From contig NZ_CABUOL010000003.1 of the NCBI RefSeq assembly GCF_902493215.1, positions 62,001 through 126,000 of the forward strand: a stretch of DNA of 64,000 nucleotides, in the 5' to 3' direction. Each line of letters starts with the position of its first letter. Within the stretch, counting starts at the first letter, position 1. This document shows, in pieces, positions 52,311 through 59,915 of the stretch. The translations under genes were made by a program, and so were the position numbers. This DNA comes from an uncultured Mediterranea sp. (GTDB lineage Bacteria; Bacteroidota; Bacteroidia; Bacteroidales; Bacteroidaceae). The notes below the pieces were generated by a model. It saw nothing but the letters and a program-made list of their open reading frames with translations. It had not been told where the DNA came from and did not search any database.

Positions 52311-53276
52311 ATGAAACCAATGATAAAATACAGGGGCGGTAAATCAAAGGAAATTCCTAATATCATGTGGCATATTCCTCGATTTACAGGACGTTACATT
52401 GAACCTTTTTTTGGAGGTGGAGCGTTATTCTTTCATCTTGAGCCCCGACAAGCCATTATCAATGATATAAATACGAAGTTAATGACGTTTTATCGTGGAG
52501 TAAGAGATGACTACTCTAATTTGCGAAGAGAACTTGATGAAATAGAATTGTTATATACTAATAATAGAAATGAGTTTGATGCATTAAAGGCATTACATCC
52601 TAATGAACGGGTTAAAGATAAGAATGAAGATTTTTATTATCTTCTCCGAGCAATGTTTAATGGGACTGTGGATAAATCTTATTCGGATGCGTTGCTCTAT
52701 TATTACATTAACAAAACAGCATACTCAGGGATGATACGCTATAATGCCAAAGGGGAATTCAACGTTCCCTTCGGACGGTATATGCATCTTAACACGAAGT
52801 CCATCACTTTGTCGCATAGTAAATTGTTGCAACGTGCAGAAATACTCAATACAGATTATAGCGAAGTGTTCAATATGTGCAAGGATGATGATTTTGTTTT
52901 TCTTGATCCTCCTTATGATTGTATTTTCTCGGATTATGGAAATGAAGAATACAAAGATGGTTTTAACGAAGAAAGTCATAGAAAATTAGCAAATGATTTT
53001 GCTAATCTTCCCTGTAAAGCATTAATGGTTATTGGATATACTCCGTTAACGGAAGAATTGTATAAGGGGTATATAATAGATGAATATAAAAAAAACTATG
53101 CCGTCAATATCCGAAACCGATTTAAAGCTGCTGCCAAGCATATTGTTGTAGCAAATTATCGAAAATGCTGGGACAATATACATATTTGCGCATCGCAATA
53201 TGCCGTATATAACGAGCCAGAAACAGCTCAATTAAGATTATTTGAAGCAAGGCAACCTTATGGCAAGAATAGATAG
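52311..53276 (+). CDS. D12-class DNA adenine N6-methyltransferase (Dam-like)
   Basis: A 321-residue methylase. The AdoMet motif IEPFFGGGALF is at residues 30-40 and the catalytic DPPY at 199-202; the N-terminal KYRGGKSKEIP and the INKTAYSGMIRYNAKGEFN target region fit the Dam/D12 class. It should methylate adenine and protect host DNA from the endonuclease that overlaps its 3' end. The gene is visibly AT-rich compared with the flanking chromosome, indicating acquisition. Confidence 0.92.
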   Translation: MKPMIKYRGGKSKEIPNIMWHIPRFTGRYIEPFFGGGALFFHLEPRQAIINDINTKLMTFYRGVRDDYSNLRRELDEIELLYTNNRNEFDALKALHPNERVKDKNEDFYYLLRAMFNGTVDKSYSDALLYYYINKTAYSGMIRYNAKGEFNVPFGRYMHLNTKSITLSHSKLLQRAEILNTDYSEVFNMCKDDDFVFLDPPYDCIFSDYGNEEYKDGFNEESHRKLANDFANLPCKALMVIGYTPLTEELYKGYIIDEYKKNYAVNIRNRFKAAAKHIVVANYRKCWDNIHICASQYAVYNEPETAQLRLFEARQPYGKNR

Positions 53277-54936
53277 TCAATTATTATTTCTGACAACATC
53301 TCCTCGTACACCAGAGAAGATGATACCAGAAATTGGATTACTTGTTGAACATTTTACAGGTAGTCGTTGGAATAATGAAACGCAGAGTGCTTTCATGAGT
53401 ATTTTGCGTGATGAACAATTCTTTAATGGAGAAGGGGAAAAAGATCCGGCATTTAGTGCACGTGATAGAATAAACCGTGCTCCGAAATCTCTTGGTTTTG
53501 TTGTTTTATCACCTCGCATTTCTATTACTCCAGCAGGTATAACTTTACTTACCTCAAAGCGGAAAGAAGAAGTGTTTCTCCGGCAAATGCTGAAATTTCA
53601 AGTACCGTCGCCTTATCATAAACCGACTGCAAAAGCTGCCCTTTTTTGGGTAAAACCTTATTTGGAGATATTGCGACTTGTACGTACTATGGGTACATTA
53701 AAATTTGATGAGTTGCAGATATTTGGAATGCAACTTACGGATTGGCGTAAATTTAATGACATAGTTCAGAAGATAGAAGAATTTCGTATTGCAAAAGTTA
53801 GGAATCAAGGAAGTTATAGGACATTTAAGGCTGAATATCTTCGTAACGAACTTACTCATATCTTCGAAGAGAGGATTATGAATGGAGAAACTCAAACACG
53901 AGAAAGCAGTGATACATCATTGGATAACTTCCTGAGAACACAATCAAGCAATATGCGTGATTATGCAGATGCCTGTTTTCGATATTTACGTGCGACAGGC
54001 CTCGTAAATGTATCACACGTTGGAAAATCGCTAAGTATCGTATCAGAACGCATTGAGGATGTTGATTATATCTTGCAGACAATAGATCGCGACCCTTGTT
54101 TTATTGATAGCGAAGAAGACTACATTGAGTATCTTGGAAATGCAGAAGTACCACAATTACTTACAGATGACAGGCAGAGACTTGTGGCAAAACTACATAC
54201 AGAATTCCCGCAGATTGAAATTAACCCAAAAACAGAAATATCAGAGTTGAAAGATTTGTTGGCAGACCTGACGGAACAAAGGAAAGCTGAAACATTGAGC
54301 AGACAAGTTGTCGAAATAAAAGATTACAAGCTTTATGATGACATCCAAAATACATTCAAGCAAATTGAAAGGAAAGAATTATATGATGCTCCATTGATGC
54401 TTGAATGGAATACTTGGCGTGCCATGACGATGCTTGATGGTGGAGATATCAAGGCGAATCTGAATTTTGATGATTTTGGGAACCCACTTTCCACCGCCCA
54501 AGGTAATATGGCTGACATTGTATGCGATTACGGAGATTATATACTCATTGTTGAAGTTACTTTGGCAAGTGGACAAAAACAATATGATATGGAGGGTGAA
54601 CCTGTAAGCCGTCATTTAGGAAAAATTAAAAAAGCGAGTGGTAAACCTTGTTATTGTCTTTTCATTGCTCCTACGATAAATGAAGCATGCATTGCTCATT
54701 TCTATACTCTACACCGACTTAATATATCATATTATGGAGGAAAATCAACAATAATACCATTACCCTTGAATGTTTTCCAGAAAATGTTAGAAGATAGTTA
54801 TAAAGTTGAGTATACACCGAATTCTCACCAGGTACGCTGTTTATTAGAACGATCCAATGAACTGGTAGAAACTTGTGAGAACGAAAACCAATGGTTTGAG
54901 GAAATTAAAAAATCGGCAATCAATTGGTTAAGATGA
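53260..54936 (+). CDS. AlwI-family type II restriction endonuclease
   Basis: A 558-residue protein from ATG 53260 (MARIDSQLLFLTTSPRTPEKM), overlapping the methylase by 17 bases. The N-terminal SPRTPEKM and the C-terminal core GNMADIVCDYGDYILIVEVTL with PVSRHLGKIKK fit the AlwI/PleI type IIS family, where a PD-(D/E)xK-like site (Asp, then Glu-Val-Thr) cuts DNA outside the recognition sequence. Known relatives recognise GGATC or GAGTC; the site here is not proven. Confidence 0.85.
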   Translation: MARIDSQLLFLTTSPRTPEKMIPEIGLLVEHFTGSRWNNETQSAFMSILRDEQFFNGEGEKDPAFSARDRINRAPKSLGFVVLSPRISITPAGITLLTSKRKEEVFLRQMLKFQVPSPYHKPTAKAALFWVKPYLEILRLVRTMGTLKFDELQIFGMQLTDWRKFNDIVQKIEEFRIAKVRNQGSYRTFKAEYLRNELTHIFEERIMNGETQTRESSDTSLDNFLRTQSSNMRDYADACFRYLRATGLVNVSHVGKSLSIVSERIEDVDYILQTIDRDPCFIDSEEDYIEYLGNAEVPQLLTDDRQRLVAKLHTEFPQIEINPKTEISELKDLLADLTEQRKAETLSRQVVEIKDYKLYDDIQNTFKQIERKELYDAPLMLEWNTWRAMTMLDGGDIKANLNFDDFGNPLSTAQGNMADIVCDYGDYILIVEVTLASGQKQYDMEGEPVSRHLGKIKKASGKPCYCLFIAPTINEACIAHFYTLHRLNISYYGGKSTIIPLPLNVFQKMLEDSYKVEYTPNSHQVRCLLERSNELVETCENENQWFEEIKKSAINWLR

Positions 54937-55160
54937 TGTGCAAGAGAATGTCGGCACCTATTAACAGTGTAAAAAAATTATCATCCGTACAGTTGCCGTC
55001 TCTATAGTTTTTAGCGCATTGGCAGTCAGCAATAATATTCACTAACGACTTTATTACTAATAAAAATATTACAACCTTTCCAAGGAGGATCTGTTTTAAA
55101 TTCTTAGACTATGCAACAACACTATCTGTAAAAATCCAAGGTTTTTCCAAACTTTTTCCG

Positions 55161-55168
55161 TAAGTTTG
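55161..55168 (+). promoter_or_regulatory. Promoter of the ATPase-DUF4435 operon
   Basis: TAAGTTTG at 55161-55168 is a perfect -7 box, 22 bases before the ATG at 55191. Apart from this box, the 254 bases after the endonuclease are AT-rich and show no gene. Confidence 0.55.
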
Positions 55169-55190
55169 CTTATCTAAAAGTTCAAACGAT

Positions 55191-56045
55191 ATGGAAATAC
55201 AAGCCAACTACATCCGACGCATCGAGATAAGCGGCCTGTGGAACCGCTACGACGTGGCCTGGGACCTGCGACCTGACGTCAACATACTGGCCGGTATCAA
55301 CGGTGTGGGCAAAACGACCATCCTGAACCGCTCTGTGGGCTATCTGGAACGCCACACGAGCGGCGAGATGAAGAACGGCGAACAGGCGGGTGTACGCATT
55401 TTCTTCGACAATCCGGAAGCGACATACATCCCCTACGACGTAATCCGCAGTTACGACCGCCCGCTCATCATGGGGGATTTCACCGCACACATGGCCGACC
55501 CCAATGTGCACTCCGAACTGGACTGGCAGCTCTACCTGCTGCAACGCCGCTACCTGGACTATCAGGTGAACGTGGGCAACCGGATGATTGAACTGCTGGG
55601 CAGTGACGACCCGGAGGTACGCGCCCGTGCCCCACAGCTCTCCCTGCCCAAACGCCGCTTTCAGGACATGGTGGACGAGCTCTTCGGATATACACGCAAG
55701 ACTATCGACCGCAAGAGCAACGATATCGCCTTCTACCAGGATGGCGAACGGTTGCTGCCCTACAAGCTGTCGTCGGGCGAGAAGCAGATGCTCATCATCC
55801 TGCTCACCGTGCTTGTGCGCGAAGGTACGCACAGCGTACTCTTCATCGACGAGCCCGAAGCCTCGCTCCACATCGACTGGCAACAGAAGCTCATCGGCAT
55901 GCTCCGACGCCTGAACCCCGACATGCAGCTCATCCTGAGTACCCATTCGCCCGCCGTCATCATGGAAGGCTGGCTCGACGCGGTGACGGAGGTGAGCGAA
56001 ATAACAAAGGAAATGGAGAATGGAAAATGGAGAATGGAAAATTAA
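55191..56045 (+). CDS. ABC-type AAA ATPase (PARIS AriA-like domain type)
   Basis: A 284-residue SMC/OLD-type ATPase. Walker A GINGVGKT is at residues 35-42, the signature LSSGEKQ at 193-199, Walker B VLFIDEPEASLH at 216-227 and the H-loop STHS at 250-253. It is shorter than typical AriA. It is followed by a DUF4435 gene, as in PARIS anti-phage systems (AriA ATPase plus AriB TOPRIM nuclease). The last ~11 residues, MENGKWRMEN, are encoded by a repeat and are probably not functional. Confidence 0.85.
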   Translation: MEIQANYIRRIEISGLWNRYDVAWDLRPDVNILAGINGVGKTTILNRSVGYLERHTSGEMKNGEQAGVRIFFDNPEATYIPYDVIRSYDRPLIMGDFTAHMADPNVHSELDWQLYLLQRRYLDYQVNVGNRMIELLGSDDPEVRARAPQLSLPKRRFQDMVDELFGYTRKTIDRKSNDIAFYQDGERLLPYKLSSGEKQMLIILLTVLVREGTHSVLFIDEPEASLHIDWQQKLIGMLRRLNPDMQLILSTHSPAVIMEGWLDAVTEVSEITKEMENGKWRMEN

Positions 56046-56101
56046 TTCTCCGTTTCCGATTCTCAATTTTCAATTCTCAATTCTCAATTCTCCATTAAAT
56101 T
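56010..56101. repeat. Short-word inverted repeat between ATPase and DUF4435 genes
   Basis: Left arm GGAGAATGGAAAATGGAGAA, also coding for the ATPase tail; right arm of CTCAATTTTCAATTCTC words ending at the next ATG. Confidence 0.8.
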
Positions 56102-57100
56102 ATGTCTCTCACCTTACGCCAAAACCTGACATCGGCCTACCTGGATGCCGCCAACCGCCTGTCGCCACGCAAGAAGCGCCGCCGTATCGTGGCCTACGTG
56201 GAAAGCTACGACGACGTGGCCTTCTGGCGCACGCTGCTCTCCGAGTTCGAGACGGACGAATACTATTTCCAGGTGATGCTCCCCTCGCAGACTTCGCTGT
56301 CGAAGGGGAAAAAAACGGTCTTGCTCAACACGCTGAACGCTGACGAGCTGGGACGCAGCCTCATAGCCTGCGTGGACAGTGACTACGACTTCCTGATGCA
56401 GGGCAACACTGTTCTGTCGCGCCGCATCAACCAGAACCCATACGTGCTGCAAACCTATGCCTACGCCATCGAGAATTACCTGTGCTATGCCGAAAGCCTG
56501 CACGAGGTGTGCGTACAGGCCACGCTGAACGACCGCCATCTGCTGGACTTTCCCGAATTCATGCGCCGCTACTCGCGCATCGCCTATCCGCTCTTCTTGT
56601 GGAACATCTGGTTCTACCGCCAGCACGACAACAATACTTTCCCCATGTATGAGTTCAACACCTGCGTCCGCCTTCAGGACGTCAGCCTGAACCATCCTTA
56701 CCGATGCCTGGACGACATGCAGCGGCGAGTGGAAAAGAAGCTGTCTGAACTGCGCACGCGTTTCCCGCAGACCATCGAACACATCGATGCCCTGGGCGAG
56801 GAACTGACGCAGCTGGGCCTGACGCCCGACACGACTTACCTCTATATACAGGGGCATCACCTGATGGACTGTGTGGTGATGAAGTTGCTCAACCCCGTCT
56901 GCAACCAGCTACGCCGCGAACGCGAAAAGGAAATACGCCGTCTGGCCGTGCACGACGAACAGTTTCACAACGAACTGACCAGCTACGAGAACAGCCTGGC
57001 GGCCGTCCAGCTGATGCTGAAGAAGAACGACGGCTACAAGGGGCTCTACCTCTACCAATGGATGCGAGAAGCGGTGAAACATATTTTGGATATGAAATAA
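56102..57100 (+). CDS. DUF4435 TOPRIM-like protein (PARIS AriB-like domain type)
   Basis: A 332-residue protein. TOPRIM-type catalytic residues are visible: Glu34 in IVAYVESYDDVAFW and the DxD pair Asp92/Asp94 in ACVDSDYDFL. The remaining part is helical with LYLYQWMREAVKHIL at the end. DUF4435 in AriB is a nuclease released by the ATPase when phage proteins are sensed. The same pairing here suggests, but does not prove, a defence role. GC content matches the chromosome. Confidence 0.82.
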   Translation: MSLTLRQNLTSAYLDAANRLSPRKKRRRIVAYVESYDDVAFWRTLLSEFETDEYYFQVMLPSQTSLSKGKKTVLLNTLNADELGRSLIACVDSDYDFLMQGNTVLSRRINQNPYVLQTYAYAIENYLCYAESLHEVCVQATLNDRHLLDFPEFMRRYSRIAYPLFLWNIWFYRQHDNNTFPMYEFNTCVRLQDVSLNHPYRCLDDMQRRVEKKLSELRTRFPQTIEHIDALGEELTQLGLTPDTTYLYIQGHHLMDCVVMKLLNPVCNQLRREREKEIRRLAVHDEQFHNELTSYENSLAAVQLMLKKNDGYKGLYLYQWMREAVKHILDMK

Positions 57101-57112
57101 AGAACTTGATTT

Positions 57113-58369
57113 ATGGAACTGCTGAAACAAATTAACACAATACTGACAGATTGGGGCATGAGTCCCACTACAGCCGACTGGTTCGACCAGCTCATCGCTT
57201 TTATATTGGTACTGATCGTAGCCTTTGCCGGCGACTTCATCTGCCGCAGGGTGCTGCTGCGGGCCATTGCCCGCCTGGTACAGAAGACCAAGGCTTCATG
57301 GGACGACATCCTGTTCGACCGCAGCGTGATGGTTTACCTCAGCCACATGGTGGCACCGGTCATCATCTACCTGTTCATACCGATAGTCTTTGCCGACACC
57401 GACTCGGCGACACTGGGGTTCATCCGACGGCTGTGTTACATCATTATCATCTTCTCGTTCCTGTTTTTCATCAACGCCTTCCTGAAAGCAGCCTATGCGG
57501 TCTATAGCGAGAAGGAATCCATGCGCGACCGCCCGCTGAAAGGTCTGCTCCAGACGTTGCAGGTATCGTTGTGGACCATCGGGATTATCGTAGTGGTGGC
57601 TGAGCTGCTGGGCAAGTCGCCGCTGTCGCTGCTGGCCGGATTGGGTGCTTCGGCCGCTATCCTGATGCTGGTGTTCAAGGACAGCATCATGGGGTTCGTC
57701 AGCGGTGTGCAACTCTCGGCCAACGACATGCTGAAGGTGGGCGACTGGATTACGATGCCCCAATATGGTGCCGACGGTACGGTTATCGAAGTGACGCTGA
57801 ACACAGTAAAGGTGCGTAACTTCGACAACACCATCACCACCATCCCGCCCTACCTGCTGGTAAGTGATTCCTTCCAAAACTGGCGCGGCATGCGCGAGAG
57901 TGGCGGCCGACGCGTGAAGCGCAGCATCAACATCGACATGACCAGCGTACGCTTCTGTACGCCCGAAATGCTGGAGAAGTATCGCAAGATTCAATTGCTG
58001 AAAGACTATATCGACGAGACGGAAGCCGTGGTACATGCGTACAACAAGGAAAACGGCATCGACAACGAGGTGCTGGTAAACGGCCGCCGGCAGACCAATC
58101 TGGGTGTATTCCGCGCCTATCTCACCGCCTACCTCAAAAGCCTGCCTGTGGTGAACAAGGACCTGAACTGCATGGTGCGCCACCTGCAACCCACCGACCA
58201 CGGCCTGCCTGTGGAACTTTATTTCTTTTCGACCATCAAAGACTGGATACCTTATGAGGGCGTGCAGGCCGATGTATTCGACCATGTGCTGGCCATTATA
58301 CCCGAGTTCGACCTCCGCGTCTTCCAGTCGCCGACGGGAGCCGATTTCCAGAAATTGGCAGAGAAGTGA
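57113..58369 (+). CDS. MscS-family mechanosensitive channel (YbdG-like)
   Basis: A 418-residue inner-membrane protein with about five helices. The MscS pore helix and beta domain are LAGLGASAAILMLVFKDSIMGFVSGVQL and LKVGDWITMPQYGADGTVIEVTLNTVKVRNFDNTITTIPPYLL; a long cytoplasmic C-terminus follows. It begins 12 bases after the DUF4435 gene, so it is probably in the same operon. Confidence 0.93.
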   Translation: MELLKQINTILTDWGMSPTTADWFDQLIAFILVLIVAFAGDFICRRVLLRAIARLVQKTKASWDDILFDRSVMVYLSHMVAPVIIYLFIPIVFADTDSATLGFIRRLCYIIIIFSFLFFINAFLKAAYAVYSEKESMRDRPLKGLLQTLQVSLWTIGIIVVVAELLGKSPLSLLAGLGASAAILMLVFKDSIMGFVSGVQLSANDMLKVGDWITMPQYGADGTVIEVTLNTVKVRNFDNTITTIPPYLLVSDSFQNWRGMRESGGRRVKRSINIDMTSVRFCTPEMLEKYRKIQLLKDYIDETEAVVHAYNKENGIDNEVLVNGRRQTNLGVFRAYLTAYLKSLPVVNKDLNCMVRHLQPTDHGLPVELYFFSTIKDWIPYEGVQADVFDHVLAIIPEFDLRVFQSPTGADFQKLAEK

Positions 58370-58373
58370 CAGA

Positions 58374-58575
58374 AGAGGGTGTTCAAAATGAAGTGAGACA
58401 ATTTTAACTCCCCTCCTTCCGGAAGGAGGGGTGCCCAAAGGGCGGGGTGGTAGGTTTTCGCGAAAGGTTATCAATCAACGAATTATGTATTCACCTACCC
58501 CCTCCCCCTATCGGGTACTCCTCCTTCCAGAAGGAGGAGAGTCTCAGATACCTCTATTTTGACACACCCTCTTCA
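58374..58575. repeat. CCTTCCGGAAGG element, copy 2
   Basis: Nearly the same as 27685-27850, including GGCGGGGTGGTAGGTTTTCG and GGTTATCAATCAACG. Its outer ends are inverted repeats: GAAGAGGGTGTTCAAAATG on the left and the complement of GAAGAGGGTGTGTCAAAATA on the right. It follows the MscS stop directly. Confidence 0.85.
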
Positions 58576-58612
58576 GGAAAAAAGTGTGTGTTATTTCAAA
58601 GAGTAAGAATCA

Positions 58613-59764
58613 TTATTTTACCCAGTTGCCCTGCATCCAGTCGCATACGTCCTTGATGGCAGCTAGTGAGGCGTAGCTCAGGTTGGCATCCACTTCGTTG
58701 CCTTCGCCTGCGGCAAAGACATCGTTGGTGTAGATACCCTTTTCGCTGTCCACATTGTTGGCAATGGTCGTATTGATGATGCTGGAAGTTCCGTCGGTCA
58801 AGGCAGTTTCTGTTTCTGTGCTTTCTACAGTCAGCGCCTTGCCTTTGCCGCAGATTTGAGCATTGTCCATCGTTACCTGTGTGCCGCGGCGCAGACGTAC
58901 ACCCTGTTTGGAACCGCCGTTACCCACCAGGATAAGGTTCTTCAACGTAGGATGAGCGATGGGAGCTGCGCTGTAGTTATTTTCGTTGTTGTCGGCCTCA
59001 ATCAGACAGTCGCAGTCATAACCCAGTGTAGCTTCTGCTTCCTGATAGGCCACGAGGTCGGTAGCTGTTCCGTTCCATCCTTCCGTCCAGTCGAACGAGT
59101 CGTCGCTGCAGCTGATGACAACCATATTGCTGACATTGACCGAACCGCCGAAGAATTCGAAACCGTCGTCCGAACCTTTGTAGGCTACACAGTGATCGAC
59201 CGTCGTACCGTTGCCCACGCCATAGAAGCTGATGCCGTTGGCTTCATGTTCTTCATCGAAAGCATAGCCGGTATATTCCAGGCGTACGTATTGCAGGGTA
59301 CCCGAGTTGTCCTTGTCGTCGTTGCCACCATATTCGGCACCGCCGATTTCAGAGCTTCCCTTACCGCCTTCGGCATTGGTATGGGCGCGGCCACAGATGT
59401 GGATGCCACCCCAGGCACCGGCTTCTTCTTTTTCGGATGTCATCACGATGGGAGCGTTTGCCGTACCTTTGGCATTGATTTTACCTCCCTGCTTGATGAG
59501 GATGTAGTCCACATTGTCGTCGTAAACCGAAACAATCTTTACGCCTTGTTCGATGTTCAGTGTAGCACCTTCTTCTACGGTATAAGCACCGCTCAGCTTG
59601 TATGTATTGCCGGCTTTCAAGGTAACATCTTCCGTAATGGTACCGCTCAAGGTTGTACCGTCGGCAATGCCGTTGTCACCGTTGTTGTTTGTCTCGTCGT
59701 CGCTGCAGGCAGCAAAAAGGGTCATCCCGGCCAAAAGGGCCATTGAAAACAATTTTCTGTTCAT
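58613..59764 (-). CDS. Beta-helix lipoprotein paired with a TonB receptor
   Basis: A 383-residue lipoprotein with lipobox LFAACSD. It has parallel beta-helix-like repeats (GATLNIEQGVKIVSVYDDNVDY, GGAWGGIHICGRA-type turns, VSNMVVISCSDDSFDWTEGW) and a helical C-terminus (DVCDWMQGNWVK). No catalytic motif recognised. It follows the TonB-dependent receptor on the same strand and probably works with it at the cell surface. Confidence 0.78.
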   Translation of the reverse strand: MNRKLFSMALLAGMTLFAACSDDETNNNGDNGIADGTTLSGTITEDVTLKAGNTYKLSGAYTVEEGATLNIEQGVKIVSVYDDNVDYILIKQGGKINAKGTANAPIVMTSEKEEAGAWGGIHICGRAHTNAEGGKGSSEIGGAEYGGNDDKDNSGTLQYVRLEYTGYAFDEEHEANGISFYGVGNGTTVDHCVAYKGSDDGFEFFGGSVNVSNMVVISCSDDSFDWTEGWNGTATDLVAYQEAEATLGYDCDCLIEADNNENNYSAAPIAHPTLKNLILVGNGGSKQGVRLRRGTQVTMDNAQICGKGKALTVESTETETALTDGTSSIINTTIANNVDSEKGIYTNDVFAAGEGNEVDANLSYASLAAIKDVCDWMQGNWVK

Positions 59765-59843
59765 AATTGAAAGTTTTAAATGGTTAAGTTTTTAAGTTTT
59801 ATATTTACTGATAGTGTTACATTCAAATAGCTGAAGGACAGCA

Positions 59844-59899
59844 GTAAACTCTTGGTTTATCCGTAGTAAACTGTCGGTTTATCCGTAGTAAACTGCTGA
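59844..59899. repeat. 22-base tandem repeat between receptor and lipoprotein genes
   Basis: GTAAACT..GGTTTATCCGTA units start at 59844, 59866 and 59888 (the last partial), a 22-base period equal to two helical turns. Each unit has a GTAAAC/GTTTA-type dyad. It could be a multi-site operator for the lipoprotein gene or an mRNA structure. Confidence 0.7.
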
Positions 59900-59915
59900 T
59901 ACAGTCGTTGTTTCA

